A stretch of 64,000 bases of DNA from CBDFKV01 sp965249035 (GTDB taxonomy: Bacteria > Pseudomonadota > Gammaproteobacteria > Arenicellales > Poriferihabitantaceae): assembly GCA_965249035.1 (NCBI GenBank), contig CBDFKV010000002.1, positions 1 through 64,000 of the forward strand, read 5' to 3'. Under the pieces are notes generated by a model, which made no database searches, was not told where the DNA came from, and was given only the letters and a program-made list of their open reading frames with translations. The translations under genes and the position numbers were made by a program. Each line of letters opens with the position of its first letter. Positions within the stretch are counted from its first letter, which is position 1. Below, piece after piece: positions 16,947 through 25,401 of the stretch.

Positions 16947-18113
16947 TTAAAGGTTTGCTGCACTACGCAGCACATCGGCTTTATCGGTACGCTCCCAAGT
17001 AAACTCGGGCTCGGTTCGACCAAAATGGCCGTAAGCTGCGGTGTTGCGGTAAATGGGGCGCAGTAAATCAAGCATTTGCACAATCCCTTTAGGACGCAAT
17101 TCAAAGTGCTCTGCAATCAGTGCCTCAATGGCACTATCGCTGATCTTGCCAGTACCAAAAGTCTCAACCATAATGGACACGGGCTTAGCCACGCCAATCG
17201 CATAGGCGACTTGTACTTGGCAACGATCGGCCAAATCAGCAGCAACGATATTTTTGGCCACATAACGCGTTGCGTAAGCGGCAGAACGATCAACTTTAGA
17301 AGGATCTTTACCTGAAAACGCTCCGCCACCGTGCAAGGCAGCCCCGCCGTAGGTATCGACGATAATTTTACGCCCGGTCAAACCACAATCACCGACTGGC
17401 CCGCCAACCACGAAATTACCGGTCGGATTAACCAAGTATTTGGTGTCCTTGGTAATCATCTCGCTCGGGATTACCGTCTTAATAATTTCTTCGATCACCG
17501 CTTCCTCAATATCCGCATGCTTGAGGCCATCGGCATGTTGGGTGGAAAGTACCACCGTCTCAACGCTATCAGGCTTGCCATCAATATAGCGCACAGAAAC
17601 TTGAGACTTCGCATCCGGACGCAACCAAGTCAGGCTGCCTTTTTTGCGCACATCGGCTTGTTTTCTGACCAAACGGTGTGCGTAATCAATCGCAAACGGC
17701 ATCAGCGTGTCGGTTTCTTTACATGCATAGCCAAACATCAAACCCTGATCGCCCGCACCCTGGTCCAGATCCAGCCCATCACCTTCGTTAACACCCATGG
17801 CGATATCCGGTGATTGCTTGTCCAGCGTCACTAAAACCGCACAGCTGGCGTAATCAAAGCCCATTTCTGAACTGTTGTAACCAATTTCCTTGATCGTATC
17901 GCGCACTACTTGCTGATAATCAATATGTGCTGCGGTGGTGATTTCACCGGCAATGACTACCAATCCCGTGTTAACCAGCGTCTCGCAGGCCACTCGACCG
18001 TGAGGGTCTTCTTGTAGAATTGCGTCCAAAATTGCATCTGATATCTGATCGGCAACTTTGTCTGGATGTCCTTCTGAAACCGATTCAGAAGTAAATAAAT
18101 AATCGTTGGCCAT
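16947..18113 (-). CDS. metK: S-adenosylmethionine synthetase
   Basis: It makes SAM from methionine and ATP in the cytoplasm. The 388-residue protein contains SEGHPDKVADQISDAIL, GAGDQGLMFGYA and GGGAFSGKDPSKVDRSAAY, the three hallmark segments. It is followed directly by ahcY, which completes two steps of the SAM cycle in one operon. A perfect 16-base palindrome lies about 72 bases upstream of its start and may be an operator. Confidence 0.96.
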   Translation of the reverse strand: MANDYLFTSESVSEGHPDKVADQISDAILDAILQEDPHGRVACETLVNTGLVVIAGEITTAAHIDYQQVVRDTIKEIGYNSSEMGFDYASCAVLVTLDKQSPDIAMGVNEGDGLDLDQGAGDQGLMFGYACKETDTLMPFAIDYAHRLVRKQADVRKKGSLTWLRPDAKSQVSVRYIDGKPDSVETVVLSTQHADGLKHADIEEAVIEEIIKTVIPSEMITKDTKYLVNPTGNFVVGGPVGDCGLTGRKIIVDTYGGAALHGGGAFSGKDPSKVDRSAAYATRYVAKNIVAADLADRCQVQVAYAIGVAKPVSIMVETFGTGKISDSAIEALIAEHFELRPKGIVQMLDLLRPIYRNTAAYGHFGRTEPEFTWERTDKADVLRSAANL

Positions 18114-18184
18114 TCTTCTTTCCTAAATATTTGCTGGGTAATGGTAAAAAGCGCAGCCCTGGCCACGCTTACATAATTAAAGAT

Positions 18185-18200
18185 ATAAAGATTTCTTTAT
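18185..18200 (-). promoter_or_regulatory. Perfect palindrome upstream of metK, candidate operator
   Basis: ATAAAGATTTCTTTAT has two exact 7-base arms around TT. It lies 72-87 bases upstream of the metK ATG in an AT-rich stretch. The SAM-cycle regulator SahR is known to control metK/ahcY in other Proteobacteria, so it is a candidate, but I could not verify its motif. No MetJ boxes or SAM/SAH riboswitch were seen. Confidence 0.45.
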
Positions 18201-18393
18201 GTTTAATAATATTAGCATACCGTGCCTTATAAAAACAGGTGCTATTCTCAATGACTCTTGGTAAAAACCTACACCAACTTACCTCGGCGCGACATTGCCA
18301 GCCCTCTACTTAACCACCACAAACAGCTCTGTACTGACAACCTCAGCCTTTATTTGGTAACTGAGCCTTTTTGATCAAGTATCATTTTTAGGG

Positions 18394-18885
18394 CTAGCGC
18401 TTGGTTGCAATGAATGTATAAGTGGCGAGGATAATGCCGTGATCTTTGGTTTTAACCCAAAGATCTGCCTGCCACTGCATCCTCGAACGAATGCAGACAG
18501 GAAGATTACTTTCCGCTTTAAAAACTCCCACGTCCACCTCAGTAAAATCGACCCGGTTGATCCCCATATTCATTGAAATGCCTTTGAGATCAGCCAATAC
18601 TTTTGTTACTTCAGCTCCTTTGGCCTGAACTGAAAAATTAAGAGAGACAACCGGATGAATCGGTGTTGGGCCGATTGAAAGTGTCAGTGAGCCATCATTG
18701 GGTAAAGGCACCGAACAAGCCCCCTGGTTAAGGTCACACGTCGTGCCCATCACTATGGTCAAGTCTGGTTTTAGGGGCACGTGTTCCTTATTCACCCCAT
18801 AGGTCAGGGCAATCGCAGACGCCAAAAAAAATGTTAGGCCCACAAGCACGCCTTGTTGCTTGGAAATCATACGGCGAAGTGGCAT
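18394..18885 (-). CDS. Membrane-anchored FixH/YtkA-like protein of unknown function
   Basis: A 163-residue protein with one N-terminal membrane helix and an exported domain. The domain contains SLNFSVQAKG, GISMNMGINRV and LPVCIRSRMQWQADL, a beta-sandwich-like pattern seen in FixH/YtkA-type proteins linked to copper or oxidase maturation. Cysteines occur at CDLNQGAC and LPVC. It is the last gene of the minus-strand series that begins with nosL and includes regBA, 15 bases after regA, so a role in the same redox/copper function is plausible. The assignment is tentative. Confidence 0.5.
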   Translation of the reverse strand: MPLRRMISKQQGVLVGLTFFLASAIALTYGVNKEHVPLKPDLTIVMGTTCDLNQGACSVPLPNDGSLTLSIGPTPIHPVVSLNFSVQAKGAEVTKVLADLKGISMNMGINRVDFTEVDVGVFKAESNLPVCIRSRMQWQADLWVKTKDHGIILATYTFIATKR

Positions 18886-18900
18886 CTAAAAAATTTCACA

Positions 18901-19458
18901 TCATCGCTCCCGGGGTGGGTGTTTTTTGAGCTTACGCTGCAAGGTTCTACGATGCATACCCAATTGCCGCGCAGTCGCAGACACATTACCATCATGCGCT
19001 AACAATACCCGCTGAATCTGCTCCCACTCAAGCCGCTTTAACGGGGTGGGTGACTCTGGTGCTGATGGGTTGTCAGGCTGATCATTCGCCAGCAAATTTT
19101 GCACCTCTTGATGGATCGCGCTGGCATCCGCAGGTTTTGGCAAATAATTAACCGCTCCTTGCTTGATCGCTTCAACCGCCGTTGCCAAGCTCGCATAGCC
19201 AGTCAATACAATAATCTTAGCCAATGGACAGGCTGCCAGAATAGGCTTAATGAGGCCCAAACCGGATTCATCTCCCAATCGTAGGTCCAGTAATACAAAG
19301 TCAACCATCGACTGCTCACAATGCTTTAACGCAGCTTCACCACTGTGTTCAGAATGGATCTGGTAGCCAAATGACGACAGCCGCCGCCCCAGTAAACGAC
19401 AAAACGTAGTGTCGTCATCGATGATCAATATTGAAGGTTGCTTTTCTGAATTCACCAT
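18901..19458 (-). CDS. regA: Redox response regulator RegA/PrrA/ActR
   Basis: A 185-residue two-domain regulator. The receiver (about 10-125) has acidic IIDDDT, phosphoacceptor D in LLDLRLGDESG, T in VLTGYAS and K in YLPKPAD. The C-terminal Fis-type helix-turn-helix reads VSATARQLGMHRRTLQRKLKK, matching the conserved RegA/PrrA DNA-binding domain. Together with RegB it adjusts respiratory and energy genes to redox state. It follows regB by 59 bases. A site resembling the family's binding motif lies ahead of the nosL gene at the far end of the same gene series. Confidence 0.88.
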   Translation of the reverse strand: MVNSEKQPSILIIDDDTTFCRLLGRRLSSFGYQIHSEHSGEAALKHCEQSMVDFVLLDLRLGDESGLGLIKPILAACPLAKIIVLTGYASLATAVEAIKQGAVNYLPKPADASAIHQEVQNLLANDQPDNPSAPESPTPLKRLEWEQIQRVLLAHDGNVSATARQLGMHRRTLQRKLKKHPPRER

Positions 19459-19517
19459 TAGTCTGGGGCTGGATATTAGCGTTATTTTAGCGTGCTCTGG
19501 TCCACACTGACCTTGAC

Positions 19518-20801
19518 CTAATCGATAGACAAGCGATTTAGCGGCAGTTTTATCCGAGTCAGGATGCCGCTGGTATCAGCGCGGCCATGTGGATGAAGCA
19601 TCAATTCGCCACCAAGGCGCGCGAGCGTCGCGTGAGACAGCACTAAACCAAGGCCTAGACCATCGGATTTAGTTGAAAATTTCTCTTTACCAGCGAGCCG
19701 AATTTGCTGATCAGTCAAACCCTTACCGTAATCCACAATCTCAATAACTAGCGTTTCACTATTCGTTTCGCAATGGATTTCTACCTGCGGCCTATTGTTT
19801 TCAAGTGAGGCATCCGCTGCATTATTGAACAAATTAAGCAGAGTTTGTGCCAAAGTTGAGTCGACCTTGATGAGCGGCTCGACTTGATAGTCAGCCGTCA
19901 CCGCAACGCCAATCTCTGAACGCATCGCCTTCCATCGATTAATGGTATTGGTCAAATACTCACTCAACGGCTGAGCGGCTTGAGCTCCTTCAAGCCCATT
20001 AGCATTACCCAATAAGATCGTGAGCTGCTGACGACAATTCTCTACTTCTTGTTTGAGAGTTTGCGCGTCTTCTCTAACCAAATCCGGATCGTTCGAATTC
20101 TCCAGTAATTCGTCGGCAATCATACCCATATTCGAAACCGGCGTACTAAATTCATGCGCCGCACCTGCGGCCAAGGTGCCGAGTGAGACTAAGTGCTCAT
20201 TGCGCAAATTTTGTTCCCGCGCCTCAGCCAATGCCTGGTCGTGCCGGCGCGCCAAGCGCACCAGGGCGGTAATAAAAACAACCATAATCACTGCGCTTAG
20301 GATGTAGCTCACCCACATACCAAATATATGCAGATTGAAATCGCCACCAAAACGCTGATTCACCGGTGGTAAGGGTACGTACCAAACCATCAACATCGAA
20401 TATAAGACCACCGTCAAACCGGCAATGAATAGCGCGTATTTAAGTGGCAAAAATACCGCTGCCAACGCCACTGGCACCAAAAACAAAGACACAAAAGGAT
20501 TACCCGAACCGCCGGAAAAATACAGCAAGATCGCGAAAGCACAAGAATCGATCGCCAGATTTACTGCTACTTCTAACGCAGACACCGGGAAGTCCTGTTT
20601 CAGCCGCCACAGAGTAAGTGCGTTAAAACCCAATAAAAATACCGAAACCACCCACATTCGGCTAGCTGGCAATGGGATATCCAATAGATACTGGATCGAC
20701 AGTATAGTGATGATCTGCCCCGCAATCGCTAGATTACGCAGCCAGAATAGCCGCTCTAGTGCCAACTCTGGCGCAGTGAAATTGGGGCTAGGTTTGATCA
20801 T
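19518..20801 (-). CDS. regB: Redox sensor histidine kinase RegB/PrrB
   Basis: A 427-residue membrane kinase with about six N-terminal helices. The GGSGNPF heptapeptide between helices 3 and 4 is the known ubiquinone-responsive RegB signature. The H-box is AAGAAHEFSTPVSNMG. A cysteine in QEVENCRQQL matches the position of the redox-active cysteine of RegB. The N-box NNAADASLEN, DYGKGL and GLGLVLS complete the ATPase domain. It senses quinone redox state and phosphorylates RegA. It lies 106 bases downstream of the TlpA-like gene, so it may share its transcript or have its own promoter. Confidence 0.9.
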   Translation of the reverse strand: MIKPSPNFTAPELALERLFWLRNLAIAGQIITILSIQYLLDIPLPASRMWVVSVFLLGFNALTLWRLKQDFPVSALEVAVNLAIDSCAFAILLYFSGGSGNPFVSLFLVPVALAAVFLPLKYALFIAGLTVVLYSMLMVWYVPLPPVNQRFGGDFNLHIFGMWVSYILSAVIMVVFITALVRLARRHDQALAEAREQNLRNEHLVSLGTLAAGAAHEFSTPVSNMGMIADELLENSNDPDLVREDAQTLKQEVENCRQQLTILLGNANGLEGAQAAQPLSEYLTNTINRWKAMRSEIGVAVTADYQVEPLIKVDSTLAQTLLNLFNNAADASLENNRPQVEIHCETNSETLVIEIVDYGKGLTDQQIRLAGKEKFSTKSDGLGLGLVLSHATLARLGGELMLHPHGRADTSGILTRIKLPLNRLSID

Positions 20802-20907
20802 GAGCAGATAGTAACTCAGCTTGCAGCCAAACTATTAGCGTAGCGTGTGCTAATTTAACAAACACTTTTATAGACTATTAACACACCGACTTTTGGCCCA
20901 CTTTTTA

Positions 20908-21414
20908 TTAATGCGTATCACCCATCATATCCAGCAGGATTTTCTCGAATGTTTCAGGCGTCGATTCGCCTAAAATACGGTTTCCAATCGCTCCGTTATC
21001 GTCTACAAAAAAAGTTGCTGGCAACCCAAGCACGCCATAAGCCTCTGCCACTTCACCGCTTTGATCCATCAGGATGTTGTACGACACGCCCAGCGTACCC
21101 GCGAAATATTTAACCATACGAAAGCTTTGTTTGACATTGATGGCGAGAATCACCAAGCCTTGGTCTTTGTATTGTTGATAAACCGGCTCTAGTGCCTCCA
21201 TCTCAGTAGCGCAATACGGGCACCAATCAGCCCAAAATCGGAGTGCGACTACCTTGCCTTTGAGTTGCTCAGGAAACTTGATCGGATCACCTTCAAGCTG
21301 CGGTAATTCAAATACCGGCGCTTGTTGCGCGGCTTTTAGCTGCGCACCGTCATTGCCACAGCCAACCAGCAATGCTGCCGATAAAAAAATGAAACGTAAT
21401 GATATTTTTCTCAT
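20908..21414 (-). CDS. TlpA/ResA-like lipoprotein thioredoxin
   Basis: A 168-residue exported thioredoxin-fold protein with active site WCPYC (ADWCPYCATEME). The lipobox LLVGC near residue 19 predicts a membrane-anchored lipoprotein facing the periplasm. Other family features are LKGKVVALRFWADW, an AINVKQ strand and cis-proline loop GLPATFFVDD. Such proteins keep apocytochrome or copper-protein cysteines reduced. GAGG lies six bases before the ATG. It follows the CPFC membrane protein gene by 19 bases, and that protein could be its electron donor. Confidence 0.85.
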   Translation of the reverse strand: MRKISLRFIFLSAALLVGCGNDGAQLKAAQQAPVFELPQLEGDPIKFPEQLKGKVVALRFWADWCPYCATEMEALEPVYQQYKDQGLVILAINVKQSFRMVKYFAGTLGVSYNILMDQSGEVAEAYGVLGLPATFFVDDNGAIGNRILGESTPETFEKILLDMMGDTH

Positions 21415-21433
21415 TGTTACCTCGCTGGGTGCA

Positions 21434-22441
21434 CTACCACCACACTCCTGTCATAGTCAGGTTGGAAGTCATAATTGCTACCGCAGCAACAGCGTAAAAT
21501 ACCAACATCGATAGCATAGAAGCGATAATGACATGATGACTCTCGGTTTGGATAATCTGAGTTAGGCTAGGTATCCGCCTAAATGGCGCAATTGCACCGG
21601 CTGATAAAGCCAGAGCAGTGGCAATAAATAGCGGCAGATATAGGGCGTAGCCAACAAAGCCATGGCCACTTTTCAGAATACAAAATGGGCAATGATGGTG
21701 TGGGTGCTCATAGATATACAGCGCCACCAGCGATACGATCGCAATCAGCGCCACAATGAAGGCGACCGCACTGCTGACTGCAAACACTAGGCCCCCTGCC
21801 CGCAGGCGTAACACCCAAAAGCCAATCAACACGGTACTGATCGCCGATAGGATCATTAATAATAGTGCCGTCTGCGGCGTCAACGCGGCAACCACCGCTG
21901 CCATACCTTCACCTTCAGGTGTGAATAAAGACCCACAACACGAGGTGATCACGTCAGCATTCATGTTCAAAAAAAACTGTAGCTGAGTAAACCACTCTGC
22001 GACTGCCAGTGGCAGAGTCAGCAGCAACAGCCAATATTTGACCCGCACTAAAGGATAATCACTGGCTTTATTGTCCACCCGATTCAGCATCAACCACGCG
22101 GCGCCAATAAAGAAAACAATGATTTTTAGAAACAGCGTTGGCCACCCCCAAGCATTGACGTTCAATACACCGGTCGCGCACATCGCACCTACAAATCGAC
22201 CCGACAATTGTTCGGCGTTATAAACGAACAGCAGCAGGGCAATTAATTCGGCCACAAAGCAATACACCAAAATCGTTGCGATTAAATAGGTACGGCGCTC
22301 CAGCTTGAGTTGTAATTCGCTGCCACTACTGATGTCCCAATGACGCAATACTTGGGTGCTAAACCCAGACGCAAGCAGTAGCAACGCGCCGACCACACTG
22401 GAAACCAATATGAGTGCCAAAATCGAAGGATTTAACAGCAT
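21434..22441 (-). CDS. Polytopic membrane protein with CPFC motif, function unknown
   Basis: A 335-residue protein with about eight or nine hydrophobic helices. Two cysteine-containing segments stand out: DVITSCCGSLF near residue 165, and HPHHHCPFCILKSGHGF near 253, where a histidine cluster precedes a thioredoxin-like CxxC. Further single cysteines occur in early helices. I do not recognise a named family. The motifs and the adjacent TlpA-like gene suggest transmembrane thiol-disulfide exchange, or metal binding at the outer face of the membrane. The gene sits between the ABC/nosL genes and tlpA-regBA on the same strand. Confidence 0.65.
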   Translation of the reverse strand: MLLNPSILALILVSSVVGALLLLASGFSTQVLRHWDISSGSELQLKLERRTYLIATILVYCFVAELIALLLFVYNAEQLSGRFVGAMCATGVLNVNAWGWPTLFLKIIVFFIGAAWLMLNRVDNKASDYPLVRVKYWLLLLTLPLAVAEWFTQLQFFLNMNADVITSCCGSLFTPEGEGMAAVVAALTPQTALLLMILSAISTVLIGFWVLRLRAGGLVFAVSSAVAFIVALIAIVSLVALYIYEHPHHHCPFCILKSGHGFVGYALYLPLFIATALALSAGAIAPFRRIPSLTQIIQTESHHVIIASMLSMLVFYAVAAVAIMTSNLTMTGVWW

Positions 22442-22490
22442 CGACCATTACCGATTACTTCGGCAGCAACCTGCCGTCTAATTAAGCCTT

Positions 22491-22572
22491 GGTCGTCGCG
22501 AGCGTAGCGCGGCGATCTGTGGGTTTGCAGCACAGTATAGATTGCCGCGTCGCTTTGCTCTTCGCAATGACC
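22491..22572. repeat. Dispersed imperfect palindromic repeat
   Basis: Arms 22491-22518 and 22539-22572 are imperfect inverted copies (ggtcgtcgcgag.. versus the reverse complement ggtcattgcgaag..). This belongs to the common class of intergenic repeats whose shadow translation reads like GHCEEQSDAAI and RSPRYARDD. It splits the ABC transporter genes from the CPFC membrane protein gene. The surrounding 210 bases hold no gene. Confidence 0.7.
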
Positions 22573-22650
22573 GACACGACGGTTCGCTATCGATAGATTG
22601 GTTGTAATTGGCACGCTAGTAATATGCTGCTGGGTGGGCTGAAAATTAGC

Positions 22651-23349
22651 TTAAATCGTATTGCTTTGATCGCTAGCGGTGACAGTGCCGTCATGTACCG
22701 TGACCACCCGATCAACTACGGGCGACCGCGCTACCAGCGGGTCATGGCTACTCAACAAAATTGTTTTACCTGAGTCTTTGAGTTCAGCTATCAACTCCAT
22801 AAAATCTTCTGACAACTTACTATCAAGGTTAGCAGTCGGCTCATCGGCAATGAGTATTTGTGGCTGATTGATTAGCGCACGACAAATCGCTGTACGCTGC
22901 GCTTCCCCACCGGATAACCATTCAACGTTCGAATTGGCCTTGCCCGCCAGACTAAATTGCTCCAGCAATCCCATTGCATTGGCCTTAAGCTGTCGCAAAT
23001 CTGAACCTAATGGGTAGGCAGGCAACATGATATTTTCCTGCACGGTCGTGCCCTTGATTAAATTGAATTGCTGAAAGATAAAACCGAAAGTCTTGCGCCG
23101 AACCTCGGTCATGAATCGTTCAGGCAACCCAGACAACTGCTGGTCACCCATCTGGATCCTGCCGGAAGTGGGGCGTGACAAACATCCAATCATCGCCAGC
23201 AATGTCGTCTTGCCGGAGCCACTGGGACCTTTTAATACCGTTATCTGCTGTGGCTCAATCACCAAATCAACGTCTCGGATCGCCCACAATTCATTCGGCT
23301 TACCCTGATTGAAAGCTTTATTAACCTGGCTGAGAGTGATGGGCTGCAT
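22651..23349 (-). CDS. ABC transporter ATP-binding protein, LolD/MacB type
   Basis: A 232-residue ATPase. Walker A is GPSGSGKTT, the Q-loop is IFQQFNLI, the signature is WLSGGEAQRTAICRAL and Walker B is ILIADEPTANLD, followed by a switch histidine in LLSSHDP. It belongs to the LolD/MacB/FtsE class that works with FtsX-type permeases, one of which is encoded directly upstream with no spacing. It probably powers a periplasmic or envelope process linked to the NosL proteins of the same operon. Confidence 0.88.
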   Translation of the reverse strand: MQPITLSQVNKAFNQGKPNELWAIRDVDLVIEPQQITVLKGPSGSGKTTLLAMIGCLSRPTSGRIQMGDQQLSGLPERFMTEVRRKTFGFIFQQFNLIKGTTVQENIMLPAYPLGSDLRQLKANAMGLLEQFSLAGKANSNVEWLSGGEAQRTAICRALINQPQILIADEPTANLDSKLSEDFMELIAELKDSGKTILLSSHDPLVARSPVVDRVVTVHDGTVTASDQSNTI

Positions 23350-24483
23350 TTAGCGCATCACCGTATCGGGGTCGGTAATCGCCGCCTGCCAAATCGGAAT
23401 GATGGTAGCAACGGTATACGGAAAAACGGTGAAGAAAAACAAGGTGGCAAGCTGCAAGCCATCTACGACAGGGCTTGGCTGAAAGTCCGGATACAGCACT
23501 GCCCAGCCTTTCAGTACCGGCTCAAATAACGATGCTGACGCATAGAAAACATGCATATAAGCCGCTAAATAACCGAGCAAAAAAGCGCTGAGCGAAATAA
23601 GGCTTCCTTCCCAAAACTTCATGCGAATAACATCAGCGGTCTCCCATCCAATGGCCTTCAACACGCCAATTTCTCGGCGTTCTTCGGCGCTAAGACCTGA
23701 GGCTTTATCCCAAGCAAAAATTACAAAAGCGAGTAATGAACCAGCTAACAATACAAAGACTATGCCCTGGCGCCAGCTAAATATTGCATCGTAGGTACGC
23801 AAGATTTCGTCACGCAAAATCGGTCGGGTATCAGGAAACTGTAAGACCAGTTTTTCTGCGATTTTTTTAAGCTCCTTGGGGTTGCGCACTCGGAATACTA
23901 GATCGGTGTACTGCCCTGCTGGGATGTCAAAAAATGCCCGAAACCGCTGCTCCGACAGCAGCATCAAGTCTGCGCTGACTAACTCGGATTCCGAGTTCAA
24001 AATCTCAGCAATTCGAAAACTAAATGACTCACCCCGAGATGAGCGAAAGCTGATGAAATCACCCGTCGACAAGCCCCGAGTCCGGGCAATCCCATTGCCG
24101 ATAACGATATCTTCGTCCTTAAGCTCGCGCTCTTGCGGCACCATCAGAGTATAATTTGCACGCACCGCTGGGTCATAATAATAGCCCCACAAACGGCCGT
24201 ATTGCTTCGCTACCCCACGAATGCGGCCCGTCTGTTCTAAATAACTGGCCGGAATCAGGTCATGCCGCCCCGCTATCATTTGCTGCAAAATCAGCTCAGG
24301 TGAATCAGCCAACACCAGACGTGCTTCACTACGCAGTGCGTGGGTATAGAGCATGACCGATGCAAGTAAAAATACGATCAAGCTATACACCAACAGCAAA
24401 CCGAAATTTTTACCCGGTCGACGGAGCAGCGACGCCAGGGTAAAATCGATCAGATATAGCTGTTTGCGCAATAAAGTAGTCAT
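23350..24483 (-). CDS. FtsX/MacB-type ABC transporter permease
   Basis: A 377-residue membrane protein. One helix lies near the N terminus, a large extracytoplasmic domain spans about residues 50-245, and three C-terminal helices follow in the FtsX domain (with the cytoplasmic loop AEERREIGVLKAIGWETADVIRMKF). The ATG at 24483 overlaps the upstream stop as ATGA and is preferred over the one at 24495. This architecture is mechanotransmission-like and differs from NosY, even though nosL genes lie upstream. It is adjacent to its ATPase. Confidence 0.83.
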   Translation of the reverse strand: MTTLLRKQLYLIDFTLASLLRRPGKNFGLLLVYSLIVFLLASVMLYTHALRSEARLVLADSPELILQQMIAGRHDLIPASYLEQTGRIRGVAKQYGRLWGYYYDPAVRANYTLMVPQERELKDEDIVIGNGIARTRGLSTGDFISFRSSRGESFSFRIAEILNSESELVSADLMLLSEQRFRAFFDIPAGQYTDLVFRVRNPKELKKIAEKLVLQFPDTRPILRDEILRTYDAIFSWRQGIVFVLLAGSLLAFVIFAWDKASGLSAEERREIGVLKAIGWETADVIRMKFWEGSLISLSAFLLGYLAAYMHVFYASASLFEPVLKGWAVLYPDFQPSPVVDGLQLATLFFFTVFPYTVATIIPIWQAAITDPDTVMR

Positions 24484-24788
24484 GGTGTTGACCAAAAGCT
24501 GGTCGGAGGCATAATCAATGAGCCAGAAGGAAAATGCTCAAACGCCAGAGGATGATCTTGAAACGGCGTATGGCGGTCAGTCTGGCTTAAGTGGCGAATA
24601 TAGCGCGCTCCGGTAAACAAGCTGAGATCCGTCAAATCCAGTCTTTGCACCTGATTACGCATCACCTCTAAGCGTTGGGTAGCTGGGCTATCCCACTGCC
24701 ATACACGTACTCTCGCATCCAAAATGGACATTAGGAATAATACAATTAACACGCCCAATCCAGCCATAAATCGCAATGATTTTCGCAT
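24480..24788 (-). CDS. Small membrane-anchored protein of unknown function
   Basis: A 102-residue protein with one N-terminal hydrophobic helix (FMAGLGVLIVLFLMSIL) and a short exported domain rich in histidine and aromatic residues (RYIRHLSQTDRHTPFQDHPLAFEHF). I recognise no family. It overlaps the permease start by 4 bases and lies 49 bases after nosL-1, so it is an operon member and perhaps an accessory of the ABC complex. Confidence 0.65.
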   Translation of the reverse strand: MRKSLRFMAGLGVLIVLFLMSILDARVRVWQWDSPATQRLEVMRNQVQRLDLTDLSLFTGARYIRHLSQTDRHTPFQDHPLAFEHFPSGSLIMPPTSFWSTP

Positions 24789-24837
24789 CAGTATCAGCGT
24801 TTAGACACCAATGCAGGCGGCGAGACAAAACCCTGCA

Positions 24838-25320
24838 CTACTCAAATATGCCATTATCCAAATTCTCTAACAGCGCTGTAGTCATCGCATCAAAGCGCAA
24901 AATTTGCTTACCAGCGTGATCTGCTAAAAATTCTTCAGCATCTGCCTCGGCTTCCAACGGGATCAATTCATGCCCCATCGGCCCGAGTATGTCTGACCCG
25001 GTGACGTACCATGCCTCGCGGGCATTAATTAGCGATACGCTGTAATAGTCGGTGACGCCTATGGTCTTAATATCAGCTAACTCATGTCCGGGCGCCCATT
25101 TGGGCAAGTCGAGTAGATATTTAAACAAATCCTTAACACCATCAAAATGGTGCGCATCACCATTCTTATACCAGGCGGTAGCAACCCACTCGGGGTACTT
25201 GGCGACAAACATTCCACAAACCGGGCAGGTATCAGTCGCCTCAGGCTCTGGCAAGCCTGACACCATCTCACCCTTCGCCACCACAGCAAACAGTAGCGCA
25301 AACGCTAGCCAGTATTTCAT
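24838..25320 (-). CDS. NosL-family protein (copy 1)
   Basis: A 160-residue exported protein with a signal peptide ending near VVAKG. The conserved metal-binding CPVCGM motif follows (DTCPVCGMFVAKYPEW), then HHFDGVKDLFKYL and GPMGHELIPL, all standard in NosL. NosL proteins bind Cu(I) and deliver it to nitrous oxide reductase. Here no lipobox is seen and no nosZ is nearby. It may hand copper to another exported enzyme. Second gene in the minus-strand series. Confidence 0.85.
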   Translation of the reverse strand: MKYWLAFALLFAVVAKGEMVSGLPEPEATDTCPVCGMFVAKYPEWVATAWYKNGDAHHFDGVKDLFKYLLDLPKWAPGHELADIKTIGVTDYYSVSLINAREAWYVTGSDILGPMGHELIPLEAEADAEEFLADHAGKQILRFDAMTTALLENLDNGIFE

Positions 25321-25401
25321 TGTTTTGACAGCAAAGGTAAAATTGTGTGCATCGGAGCAAACGCCCTGATTGTACCCAAGCAGTTAGTAGTTAATGACGG
25401 A

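Noticed and set aside
18114..18393. SAM or SAH riboswitch or MetJ boxes before metK
   Set aside because: I saw no recognisable riboswitch core and no AGACGTCT-like repeats; only a single palindrome is present.
22432..22614. A 60-codon minus-strand frame reading GHCEEQSDAAI and RSPRYARDD
   Set aside because: This is the translation of a dispersed palindromic repeat, a known source of false gene calls.
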